DNA from: Acidovorax benzenivorans
GTDB lineage: Bacteria; Pseudomonadota; Gammaproteobacteria; Burkholderiales; Burkholderiaceae_C
Assembly: GCF_028680575.1 (NCBI RefSeq)
Contig: NZ_JAPCKI010000001.1
Location: forward strand, 347,681 to 411,680
Reading direction: 5' to 3'
Length of the DNA stretch: 64,000 nucleotides
Position 1 is the stretch's first letter. Every line of letters begins with the position of its first letter. A program made the position numbers and the translations under genes. Under the pieces are notes generated by a model. That model did not search any database. It was given only the letters and a program-made list of their open reading frames with translations, and was not told where the DNA came from. This document shows, piece after piece, positions 53,736-61,466 of the stretch.

Positions 53736-55169
53736 ATGAACCACCGTGTATTCGCACTGGCCTTGACGGCCGCGTTGGCATCCCTCGTGGCGCAAGGCGC
53801 TGCGGCGCAGGGCCTGCGCCCCTCGGGGACCTCGTCTTCGGGCAAAACAGGCTTGTCTTCCTCGCCGTCTTCGTTGACTGCGCGCCCTGCTGCCGTGCCC
53901 TCCATCGCGCTGCCCGCCCCCTCTGCCAGCACGGCACCGCGCTCGGCCGATTTCATTGTGGCGGTGGTCAACTCCGAACCCGTGACCAACTACGAGGTGC
54001 GCTCGCGCCTGGCACGGGCCGAGGCGCAGATCGCCAAACAGGGCGGCGCCATGCCCCCACGTGACGCGCTGGCGCGCGAAGTGCTCGAACGCATCATCCT
54101 GGAGAAGGTGCAGCTGCAACAGGCACGCGAATCCGGTATCAAGGTCGATGACTACGCCGTGTCGCAGGCCGAGCAGGGCGTGGCCCGCCAGAACGACATG
54201 ACGGTGGACGCGCTGTATGCGCGCCTGGCCCGTGATGGCATGAGCAAGGACCGTTTTCGCGAAGAGCTGCGCAACCAGCTGCTGCAGCAGCGCCTGCGCG
54301 AACGCGAAGTCGAAGCGCGGGTGAAGGTGAGCGACCTGGACGTGGACCAGTTCCTGCGTGAAGAGCAAAAGGGCACAGATGTCGCCGCCATGGAGATCAA
54401 CCTCGGTCATGTGCTGGTGCTGGTGCCTGAAAAGGCCACCCCCGCGCAGGTCGCCGAGCGGCAGACCCGTGCGCAGCGCGCTGCAGACAAGGTGCGCGCG
54501 GGCGAAGACTTTGCGGCGGTGGCCCGCGAGTTCTCCGATGCGCCCGAAGGCCAGCGTGCCGGTGGGCTGCTGGGCCTGCGGCCTGCGGATCGTTATCCCG
54601 AACTGTTTGTGAACTCCACCCTGGGCCTGCCGGTGGGCTCCATCGTGGGTCCGGTGCGCTCGCCAGCGGGCTTTCACGTGCTCAAGGTGGTGGAACGCGT
54701 GACGGCGGGCCTGCCCAGCACGGTGGAGCAAAACCATGCGCGCCACATCCTGCTGCGCACCGGCCCCCAATTGTCCGAAGCCGCAGCAGCAGCCCGTCTG
54801 GCCGACTACCGCCGCCGCGTGCTGGCGGGGCAGGCCGACTTTGCGGCCTTGGCGCGCGAGCATTCGCAGGATGGCAGCTCCAAAGAGGGCGGCGACCTGG
54901 GCTGGGCCAACCCTGGCCGGTATGTGCCCGAGTTCGAGCAGGCCCTGGATGCCCTCAAGCCCGGCGGCATCAGCGAACCCGTGGTCTCGCGCTTTGGTGT
55001 GCACCTGATCCAGCTGCTGGAACGCCGCGAAGCCAAGCTCACCCAGCGCGAGCAGCGCGACATGGCGCGCAGCACGGTGCGCGAGAAGAAACTCGACGAA
55101 GCCTACGCTACCTGGGCGCAGGAGCTGCGCGGGCGGGCGTATGTCGAGTACCGCGAGCCTCCCCAGTGA
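53736..55169 (+). CDS. surA: Periplasmic chaperone/peptidyl-prolyl isomerase SurA
   Basis: A 477-residue periplasmic chaperone for outer-membrane proteins, including LptD. A signal peptide (about 1-24) is followed by a Ser/Pro-rich stretch and the SurA N-domain from about 68 (DFIVAVVNSEPVTNYEVRSRLARAEAQI). Two parvulin domains follow (about 220-320 and 330-430; HVLVLVPEKATPAQV, ARHILLRTGPQLSE). It starts three bases after lptD, so the operon pairs the chaperone with its client. Confidence 0.95.
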   Translation: MNHRVFALALTAALASLVAQGAAAQGLRPSGTSSSGKTGLSSSPSSLTARPAAVPSIALPAPSASTAPRSADFIVAVVNSEPVTNYEVRSRLARAEAQIAKQGGAMPPRDALAREVLERIILEKVQLQQARESGIKVDDYAVSQAEQGVARQNDMTVDALYARLARDGMSKDRFREELRNQLLQQRLREREVEARVKVSDLDVDQFLREEQKGTDVAAMEINLGHVLVLVPEKATPAQVAERQTRAQRAADKVRAGEDFAAVAREFSDAPEGQRAGGLLGLRPADRYPELFVNSTLGLPVGSIVGPVRSPAGFHVLKVVERVTAGLPSTVEQNHARHILLRTGPQLSEAAAAARLADYRRRVLAGQADFAALAREHSQDGSSKEGGDLGWANPGRYVPEFEQALDALKPGGISEPVVSRFGVHLIQLLERREAKLTQREQRDMARSTVREKKLDEAYATWAQELRGRAYVEYREPPQ

Positions 55170-55235
55170 GTGCAACGCACGCCGTTCCCTTCCACACCCT
55201 CTGCACCCTCAAACACGACAACAGGTAAGGCCGCG

Positions 55236-56015
55236 TTGAAACACATTCCCCGCAAGCGTTTTGGGCAGCATTTCCTGTCCGACCAGGGCATCATCGGCGG
55301 CATCGTGCAGGCCATTGCGCCGCAGCCGGGCCAACCCATGGTCGAGATCGGGCCGGGCCTGGCCGCGCTGACGCAACCCCTGGTGGAGCGCCTGGGGCGC
55401 CTCACCGTCATCGAGCTGGACCGCGACCTCGCCCTGCGCCTGCGTCTGCACGGCCAGCTCGATGTGATCGAGTCGGACGTGCTCAAGGTGGACTTCACAG
55501 CACTGGCGCAGACCCTGCGTGACAAGGCAGGACAGCCCGGTTTGCGGTTGCGCGTGGTGGGCAACCTGCCCTACAACATCTCCACGCCCATCCTGTTCCA
55601 TCTGCTGGGCCATGTGCAGGTCATCGAAGATCAGCATTTCATGCTGCAAAAGGAAGTGATCGATCGCATGGTGGCGCAGCCCGCCACCAGCGACTACGGC
55701 CGCCTGTCAGTGATGCTGCAGTGGCGCTACGCCATGGAAAACGTGTTGTTCGTGCCGCCCGAGAGCTTTGACCCACCCCCGCGCGTGGACAGCGCCGTGG
55801 TGCGCATGGTGCCGCACGCAGAGCCTGCAGCCTTGTCCGTGCCTGTGCTCGAAGAGTTGGTGCAGGTTGCCTTCAGCCAGCGCCGCAAGCTGCTGCGCCA
55901 CACCCTGGGCCGCTGGCTTGAAACGCGCCAGTTTGCCGGCACCTTTGACACGCAGCGCCGCGCCGAGGAAGTGCCGGTGAGCGAGTTTGTGGCGCTGGCG
56001 CAGGAATGCTCTTAA
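55236..56015 (+). CDS. rsmA: 16S rRNA dimethyladenosine transferase RsmA (KsgA)
   Basis: A 259-residue enzyme dimethylating A1518 and A1519 of 16S rRNA. It shows [12 protein letters not shown], the SAM motif [12 protein letters not shown] and the catalytic NLPYNIS. I chose the TTG start at 55236 because it gives the family start [13 protein letters not shown] and has an AAGG site seven bases upstream. A GTG directly after the surA stop (55170) would add 22 unconserved residues. The lptD-surA-rsmA order matches the gamma- and betaproteobacterial arrangement (pdxA absent here). Confidence 0.93.
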   Translation: MKHIPRKRFGQHFLSDQGIIGGIVQAIAPQPGQPMVEIGPGLAALTQPLVERLGRLTVIELDRDLALRLRLHGQLDVIESDVLKVDFTALAQTLRDKAGQPGLRLRVVGNLPYNISTPILFHLLGHVQVIEDQHFMLQKEVIDRMVAQPATSDYGRLSVMLQWRYAMENVLFVPPESFDPPPRVDSAVVRMVPHAEPAALSVPVLEELVQVAFSQRRKLLRHTLGRWLETRQFAGTFDTQRRAEEVPVSEFVALAQECS

Positions 56016-56018
56016 ATC

Positions 56019-56070
56019 AATAGCTACTAGCGCTTGATGGATAAGCGCTAGAGCCTGATTTGATCAAAAA
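56019..56070 (+). repeat. AT-rich two-stem repeat (family B, copy 6)
   Basis: Right after the rsmA stop, ATAGCTACT is followed by a perfect stem AGCGCTT (56029-56035)/AAGCGCT (56043-56049) and a T/A-rich tail TGATTTGATCAAAAAA. This is the clearest example of the second stem of the family and could act as a weak terminator for lptD-surA-rsmA. Confidence 0.65.
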
Positions 56071-56099
56071 AGCCAGCAACTGGCGTGGCCCGAGCGAGG

Positions 56100-56150
56100 G
56101 ATGCCAAGCAAGGGCTGCCCCACAGCGAGGGCATCGTCCCCCGTCCCAGT
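56100..56150 (-). repeat. GC-rich gene-end repeat (family A, minus-strand copy)
   Basis: On the minus strand GATGCCCTCGCTGTGGGGCA followed by GCCCTTGCTTGGCATC nearly repeats the copy at 30423-30458, with the stem GATGCC/GGCATC (56100-56105, 56130-56135) intact. It lies in the 411-base gap between rsmA and the barstar-like gene. The remainder of that gap (56151-56426) holds only a doubtful small frame. Confidence 0.6.
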
Positions 56151-56235
56151 GAAGCCGAGAGAAGGGGCTGAGGGCTGCCGCCTCACGCGGCCAGCACCGA
56201 GCGGTACAGCGCCTCAGCAGGGCGATGAACCGAAT

Positions 56236-56448
56236 TCAGGCCGCCGAAAGCCAATACCCGGCATTGAAGGGGCTGCTCATGCGCAGTGCCATGGGCGACA
56301 CGTCCACAGGCTTGTCCGTGGGCATCTTTTCAGCGGGTTCGCCGTTGATCTCGATGCCTTTCACGGCCTGGGTGTCGTCGCTAGCCTCGTTCGCCCGTTC
56401 TGCTTGGCTGGTGGATGCAGAACGGGCTACAGAAAAGAATAGAAACAC
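56236..56448 (-). other. Doubtful 70-codon open frame after the barstar gene
   Basis: A GTG-initiated frame overlapping the barstar gene's end by 22 bases. Its middle (KGIEINGEPAEKMPTDKP) and end (MALRMSSPFNAGYWLSAA) look more protein-like than random. A second open frame, LNSVHRPAEALYRSVLAA, continues past its stop, as if a frameshift had broken a longer gene. I do not recognise it. It may be a decayed small gene or chance. Confidence 0.25.
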
Positions 56449-56852
56449 CGGAAGGGGATCTTGCGATCACCCCAGTAATCGGCTGCGTCACGGAAGATGT
56501 CGAGCAGCTGCTCGCGTGCTTCCTTGTCGAACTTGCCCGTGGCAGGGATCTGCTCCAACACCACGATGAAACCAGGCTGCGGGCCCGATTTATGCAAGGG
56601 ATCCGTCATGCAGTCGTACAACGCATCAAAGTTCTTGCCGAAGTGCGACGGGAAGGTGAATTGCCCGGCAATCAGGTCCAGCACATCCTGTTTGGACTGC
56701 GCATGGGCTAGGTTGGCGTACAAGAAATGATGACCCATGGAGGTGGCTGCATCCTGCAGGTCCTGCACGCGGAAGGCGCGAATGGACTGCACGATGTTGG
56801 TGCGCACGCCACGCAGTGGCGTTTCCAGGTCTTTACGAAGTGGCGTCTGCAT
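56427..56852 (-). CDS. Barstar-family ribonuclease inhibitor
   Basis: A 141-residue cytoplasmic protein. Its second half matches the barstar fold: QSKQDVLDLIAGQFTFPSHFGKNFDALYDCMTD (the helix with the FG-NFDAL core) and a final DDxxR-like strand. Barstars block the active site of secreted ribonucleases inside the producing cell. The RNase gene lies immediately upstream on the same strand, so this is the matching immunity protein. I chose the ATG at 56852; an upstream in-frame ATG at 56894 is possible. Confidence 0.88.
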   Translation of the reverse strand: MQTPLRKDLETPLRGVRTNIVQSIRAFRVQDLQDAATSMGHHFLYANLAHAQSKQDVLDLIAGQFTFPSHFGKNFDALYDCMTDPLHKSGPQPGFIVVLEQIPATGKFDKEAREQLLDIFRDAADYWGDRKIPFRCFYSFL

Positions 56853-56992
56853 CTCCGCTACTCTTTCTTTATAAAGTCCACAAACTTCTGGCATCTCACA
56901 AGGCTGCAGGATGCGGCCTGTGAATGGGGAATTCAATGGGGCGCGGCGTACGCTGTCCGGGTTGGGCTGGCTGGCGTACACCACATTGGGGG

Positions 56993-57400
56993 TCAATCGA
57001 CGATCTCGCGAAAACTGGCGTAGTGGTCGCTGGTGTAGTAGCAGGCGTCCGGCGTCCGGGGCTTGCCGCCACACACGATGCGCCGGGCTCCCCGGTCGCG
57101 CGATCCTGGTGTTCTGACGGTGTATTCACGGTAGTAGCCCCGCTTTTGGGCGGGCAACAGCCGCTCGCGATTGCCGAAAACCGATCCGTCCTTGTCGTAC
57201 GGAAAGGGTCCGCCCTCACGGATCAGCGCATAGGTTGTCCGCCCTTGGGTCGGCAACTCGGCCAGTGCGATGGGGGTGGTGGACCCGCCCTCGGACGGGG
57301 ATTTCCGGGCATGTCCCGCGACCGGAGACAGCACGAAAGCAACACCCAAAACACACAATAACCCTGCTTTGCGCGCCCGGGTGGCTACAGCCTTCAGCAT
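56993..57400 (-). CDS. Secreted guanyl-specific ribonuclease (RNase Sa/barnase type)
   Basis: A 135-residue exported RNase. A signal peptide (about 1-31, AGLLCVLGVAFVLSPVAGHA) precedes a microbial RNase domain very similar to RNase Sa: GPFPYDKDGSVFGNRERLLP, YYREYTVRTPG (catalytic Glu), Arg residues at RGARRIVCGG, and the catalytic His in YYTSDHYASF. The two cysteines (IVCGG, DACYY) are its only cysteines in the mature part. The start is ATG 57400 with an AAGG site. Barstar follows 140 bases downstream. Confidence 0.9.
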   Translation of the reverse strand: MLKAVATRARKAGLLCVLGVAFVLSPVAGHARKSPSEGGSTTPIALAELPTQGRTTYALIREGGPFPYDKDGSVFGNRERLLPAQKRGYYREYTVRTPGSRDRGARRIVCGGKPRTPDACYYTSDHYASFREIVD

Positions 57401-57470
57401 CAACGAACCTTTCAGAAACTACGGGTTAACCCGAAATTTCGACCCGCTAGTGTCGCTCAACGGTCCCCAA

Positions 57471-57505
57471 AAAGCAAGCGTCTGCACAAAGATTGGGCAG
57501 ACGCT
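57471..57505 (-). terminator. Likely terminator downstream of maeB
   Basis: The 9-bp stem AGCGTCTGC/GCAGACGCT (57477-57485 with 57497-57505) is followed on the minus strand by TGCTTTTTGG. It lies about 50 bases after the maeB stop and before the divergent-from-view RNase gene's promoter region, separating the two transcripts. Confidence 0.55.
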
Positions 57506-57554
57506 GAAGTGCTTTGTAAGGGTTTTAAGTTAGCGCTTGCTATTCTTCGAAGGC

Positions 57555-59900
57555 CTACCGTAAGGCGTTGGCATCCGCCACTGTGAGAGCTGTCATGTTC
57601 ACAATGCGACGCACTGTGGCGCTGGGTGTCAGGATATGAACCGGCTTGGCGGCGCCCAGCAGCACGGGGCCAATCGCAATGCCGCCACCCGCTGAGGTCT
57701 TGAGCAGGTTGTAGGCAATGTTGGCGGCGTCGATGTTGGGGAACACCAGCAAGTTGGCGTCGCCGGTCAGTTCGCTGCTGGGCATGAGCGCCGAGCGGGC
57801 CTTGCCGTCCAGCGCCACATCGCCATGCATTTCACCGTCCACTTCCAGCCAGGGGGCTTGCTGGCGCAGCAGTTCCAGCGTCTGGCGCATCTTCACGGCG
57901 CTGGGGCTGTTGCTGGTGCCGAAGTTGGAGTGCGACAGCAGTGCGGCCTTGGGCTTGATGCCGAAGCGCATCATTTCCTCGGCGGCCAGGGCGGTGATCT
58001 CGGCCAGCTCTTGCGGTGTGGGGTCGTAGTTGACGTGCGTGTCCACCAAGAACACCTGGCGGCCGGGCAGCATCAGGCCGTTCATGCAGGCATACACCGG
58101 CACGTCCTGTGCCGTACTGTCGGCGCCACCGTCGTGTTTGCCGATCACCTGGTCGATGTAGAGCAAGTGGTTAGCCGTGGTGCCCCAGGTGCCGCAGATC
58201 AGGCCGTCCACCTCGCCCTTGTGCAGCATCATGCAGCCGATGAGCGTGAGACGTCGACGCATCTCGATCTTGGCGACCTGTTGCGTGATGCCCTTGCGCT
58301 CGGTCATGCGGTGGTAGGTCTGCCAGAAGTCGCGGTAGCGGTGGTCGAAGTCGGTGTTGACCACGTCGTAGTCCACGCCCTCCTTCAGGCGCAGGCCAAA
58401 CTTTTCGATGCGCTGGGCGATGATGGCCGGGCGGCCGATCAGCGTGGGGCGGGCCACCTTTTCATCCACCACGATCTGCGCGGCGCGCAGCACGCGTTCT
58501 TCTTCCCCCTCCGCATAGGCCACGCGCTTCTTGGCGGCGTTGCGCGCAGCGTCGAAGATGGGCTTCATCGTCGTGCCGGATGCGTAGACAAAGGTCTGCA
58601 GCCGGTCGCGGTAGGCATCCATGTCGGTGATGGGGCGCCGCGCCACGCCGCTGTCGGCGGCAGCTTGCGCCACGGCTGGCGCAATCTTCATCATCAGGCG
58701 CGGGTCGAACGGCTTGGGGATCAGGTACTCAGGCCCGAACGTCAGCTTCTCGCCCACGTAGGCCGCCGCCACTACCTCGCTTTGCTCGGCCTGGGCCAGA
58801 TCGGCGATGGCATGCACTGCCGCGATCTCCATCTCGTCGGTGATGGTCGTGGCGCCACAGTCCAGCGCGCCGCGGAAGATGTACGGGAAGCACAGGACGT
58901 TGTTCACCTGGTTGGGGTAGTCCGAGCGGCCCGTGGCCATGATGATGTCGCTGCGCACGCTGTGGGCCAGCTCGGGCAGGATCTCGGGGTTGGGGTTGGC
59001 CAGCGCGAAGATCACCGGGCGCTCGGCCATGGTGGCCACCATCTCGGGCTTGAGCACGTTGCCGGCCGACAGGCCCAGGAACACGTCCGCGCCCACCATC
59101 ACCTCTGCCAACTTGCGCGCGTCGGTCTTCTGCATGAACTGGCGTTTGTCGTCGTCCATCAGCTCTTCGCGGCCTTCATAGACCACACCGGCCAGGTCGG
59201 TGACGAACACGTTCTTGCGCTGCACGCCCACCTTGAGCAGCAGGTTCAGGCAGGCCAGCGCCGCCGCGCCCGCGCCGCTGGTGACCAGCTTCACGTCTTC
59301 GATCTTTTTGCCCGCCACCTTCAGCGCATTCACGATGGCCGCCGCCACCGTGATGGCCGTGCCATGCTGGTCGTCATGGAAGACAGGGATCTTCATGCGC
59401 TTGCGCAGCTCGCGCTCCACATAGAAGCAGTCAGGCGCCTTGATGTCTTCGAGGTTGATGGCGCCGAACGTGGGCTCCAGCGCGGCAATCACTTCCACCA
59501 GCTTTTGCGGGTCCTTCTCGTCGATCTCGATGTCGAACACATCCACGCCCGCGAACTTCTTGAACAGGACGGCCTTGCCTTCCATCACCGGCTTGGAGGC
59601 CAGCGCGCCAATGTCGCCCAGGCCCAGAACGGCCGTGCCGTTGGTGATCACGGCCACCAGGTTGCCGCGCGAGGTGTAGCGGAAGGCATTGGCGGGGTCC
59701 TTCACGATCTCTTCGCAAGGTGCAGCCACACCGGGCGAGTAGGCCAGCGCCAGGTCATGCTGGTTGACCATCTGCTTGGTGGCGGCGATGGCGATCTTGC
59801 CGGGCTTGGGAAACTCGTGGTATTCGAGAGCGGCACGGCGCAATTGGGCACGCTTGTCGGAATCGTTGTTGTTGTTCTGGGCCGTGGTGTTCTCGGGCAT
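57555..59900 (-). CDS. maeB: NADP-dependent malic enzyme with phosphotransacetylase-like domain
   Basis: A 781-residue enzyme decarboxylating malate to pyruvate with NADPH formation. The N-terminal malic-enzyme half (about 20-430) shows [39 protein letters not shown] and the nucleotide-binding [13 protein letters not shown]. The C-terminal half (about 440-775) is phosphotransacetylase-like and is regulatory in characterised MaeB enzymes. Full length, no defects. It is monocistronic, with its terminator downstream. Confidence 0.95.
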   Translation of the reverse strand: MPENTTAQNNNNDSDKRAQLRRAALEYHEFPKPGKIAIAATKQMVNQHDLALAYSPGVAAPCEEIVKDPANAFRYTSRGNLVAVITNGTAVLGLGDIGALASKPVMEGKAVLFKKFAGVDVFDIEIDEKDPQKLVEVIAALEPTFGAINLEDIKAPDCFYVERELRKRMKIPVFHDDQHGTAITVAAAIVNALKVAGKKIEDVKLVTSGAGAAALACLNLLLKVGVQRKNVFVTDLAGVVYEGREELMDDDKRQFMQKTDARKLAEVMVGADVFLGLSAGNVLKPEMVATMAERPVIFALANPNPEILPELAHSVRSDIIMATGRSDYPNQVNNVLCFPYIFRGALDCGATTITDEMEIAAVHAIADLAQAEQSEVVAAAYVGEKLTFGPEYLIPKPFDPRLMMKIAPAVAQAAADSGVARRPITDMDAYRDRLQTFVYASGTTMKPIFDAARNAAKKRVAYAEGEEERVLRAAQIVVDEKVARPTLIGRPAIIAQRIEKFGLRLKEGVDYDVVNTDFDHRYRDFWQTYHRMTERKGITQQVAKIEMRRRLTLIGCMMLHKGEVDGLICGTWGTTANHLLYIDQVIGKHDGGADSTAQDVPVYACMNGLMLPGRQVFLVDTHVNYDPTPQELAEITALAAEEMMRFGIKPKAALLSHSNFGTSNSPSAVKMRQTLELLRQQAPWLEVDGEMHGDVALDGKARSALMPSSELTGDANLLVFPNIDAANIAYNLLKTSAGGGIAIGPVLLGAAKPVHILTPSATVRRIVNMTALTVADANALR

Positions 59901-59929
59901 TCAGTGTCTCCAACTCAAGGGGTGGGCTA

Positions 59930-60280
59930 AAACCGTACTTCAGCGGGTCTGCAGCAGGCTGTCAGCTTTGTAAGGGTCTGCGATTGTAGGACGAGGGCCG
60001 TGAAAACCCTAGTAAGCGAATCTGCTTATATGGGGGCAGGTGTTGTGACTCTCCTCGCTCCATAGGAACGCCTCTGTTTTGGGGTCTCCCAATGAAGGAT
60101 TGATACATGCCGAGGTGTTGCATGTACGGGGGGATGATTTTTCGGAGAAATAAAGAGTGACAACGGAGAGTGCATTGGTTAAAAGCCATGGTCTCCAAAT
60201 TGTTAATTCTTTGAGGTTAGGCCCTGAGTGCCCACAAGCGATATCTGCTGAACCCATAGGAATGTTGAGTGCCCTTTTTT
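59930..60280. other. AT-richer gene-free segment
   Basis: About 350 bases between maeB and the cysC remnant without a convincing gene. Base composition is distinctly AT-richer than the surroundings. Short inverted motifs (for example TGCATG pairs near 60106-60126) and several ATG-led tiny frames occur, none with recognisable content. It probably holds the maeB promoter and the left edge of an acquired region. Confidence 0.4.
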
Positions 60281-60540
60281 ATGAAGAAACCAGAAACGGC
60301 CACCACCTGGTGGCTTACGGGCCTGCCAAGCTCAGGAAAAACCACTCTCGCACAGGTTTAGCAGGTGCATTGCGTTTGCGCGGAGAACCGACTTGCGTCA
60401 TTGACGGCGATGAACTGCGCGGGGGCTTGTGCAAAGACCTGGGGTTTGACGAAGCCAGCCGTGCAGAAAACGTCCGCCGTGCAGCGCACCTTGCGCAGAT
60501 GCTCAACGGCCGGAGCGTGATACCCGAACAAGCCACATGA
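60281..60540 (+). pseudogene. cysC: Adenylylsulfate kinase remnant (frameshifted, truncated)
   Basis: From the ATG at 60281 the frame reads MKKPETATTWWLTGLPSSGK, the APS-kinase start with its P-loop, then hits TAG at 60359. One base later in frame the homology continues as LAGALRLRGEPTCVIDGDEL, then CKDLGFDEASRAENVRRAAHLAQ, until TGA at 60540. One missing base near 60356 explains the break. The C-terminal half (about 90 residues) is also gone. APS kinase makes PAPS, the sulfate donor of sulfotransferases, and a sulfotransferase follows with a four-base overlap, so this is a decayed functional partner. Confidence 0.85.
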
Positions 60541-61382
60541 ACAAACCACAACCCCTGCGCTACCACTTCATCACAGGCCTGCCCCGATCTGGCTCCACGC
60601 TGCTGTCGGCATTGCTGCTCCAGAACCCCCGCTTTCATGCAGGCATGACCAGCCCGGTAGGTGGGCTGTTTCGCAACATGCTCAACCAGCTGGGTGCGGG
60701 CAGCGAATTTGGGCCGGTGGTCACCAAAGAGCAACGCCGGCGACTGTTGCGGGGGCTTTTTGACAGCTACTACGCAGACCAGGCGGGCAACAAGGACGTC
60801 ATCTTTGATACCAACCGCATGTGGAGCGCCCAGATGCCCGCGCTCATGGACCTCTTTCCTGGGGCCAAACTGATTGCTTGCGTGCGCAACGTGGCCTGGG
60901 TCATGGACAGCATAGAGCGCAGATACCGCGCCAATCCTTACGAAATCACCCGCCTGTTCAGCGACGACACCGAGCGCAACACGGTCTACAGCCGTGTGGA
61001 CACTCTGGCCCAGCGCAACCGGATGGTGGGCTACCCATGGACGGCGCTGAAGGAAGCGTTTTATGGCGAACACGCCAGCTCACTGCTGCTTGTGGACTAC
61101 GACCTGCTGGCGCAGGCGCCGCAGAAAGTGCTGCCGCTGATCTACCGGTTCCTGGGCGAGCCCGAATTTGCGCACGACTTTGAGCGCGTGAAGTACGACG
61201 CCCCCGAGTTCGACGAAGCGCTGGGCTTGCACGGACTGCACCAGGTACGTCCGCAGGTAGGGCTGCAGCGGCGCGAGAGCATCCTGCCGCCGGACCTGTT
61301 CGAGCAATACAGCAAGCTGTCGTTCTGGCAGGACCAGGCACACAGCAGGGCCAATGTGATCACTGCCAAACCTGCTGCTTAG
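60537..61382 (+). CDS. Sulfotransferase family protein
   Basis: A 281-residue PAPS-dependent sulfotransferase-fold protein. The 5'-phosphosulfate-binding loop [21 protein letters not shown] lies near residue 11, and the 3'-phosphate-binding region [18 protein letters not shown] near residue 115. There is no membrane segment, so it is cytoplasmic. The acceptor is unknown; polysaccharide, peptide or small molecule are possible. Its ATG overlaps the stop of the broken cysC. It lies in an AT-richer, probably acquired region before a giant adhesin. Confidence 0.85.
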   Translation: MNKPQPLRYHFITGLPRSGSTLLSALLLQNPRFHAGMTSPVGGLFRNMLNQLGAGSEFGPVVTKEQRRRLLRGLFDSYYADQAGNKDVIFDTNRMWSAQMPALMDLFPGAKLIACVRNVAWVMDSIERRYRANPYEITRLFSDDTERNTVYSRVDTLAQRNRMVGYPWTALKEAFYGEHASSLLLVDYDLLAQAPQKVLPLIYRFLGEPEFAHDFERVKYDAPEFDEALGLHGLHQVRPQVGLQRRESILPPDLFEQYSKLSFWQDQAHSRANVITAKPAA

Positions 61383-61397
61383 ACCGAGAGTTGTTGA

Positions 61398-61460
61398 TTG
61401 CTTCTATATTGATAGCTGATTTTTCAATAAGTACGGGCGAAAAGCCGATTTTCATTCATA
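61398..61460 (+). repeat. AT-rich two-stem repeat (family B, degenerate copy)
   Basis: CTAT-ATTG-ATAG (61402-61413 region) forms the first small stem, followed by CTGATTTTTCAATAAGTACG and GGGCGAAAAGCCGATTTTC. The second stem is reduced. It lies directly before the adhesin ATG and may contribute to its 5' leader. Confidence 0.4.
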
Positions 61461-61466
61461 AAATCA

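Noticed and set aside
51270..55175. A 1301-codon open frame antisense to lptD and surA
   Set aside because: It is a GC-rich shadow with His/Gln/Ala/Arg-biased composition and no domain. The sense genes carry all conserved motifs.
57825..59930. A 701-codon frame antisense to maeB
   Set aside because: It mirrors the maeB codons, shows no motif, and maeB is unmistakable.
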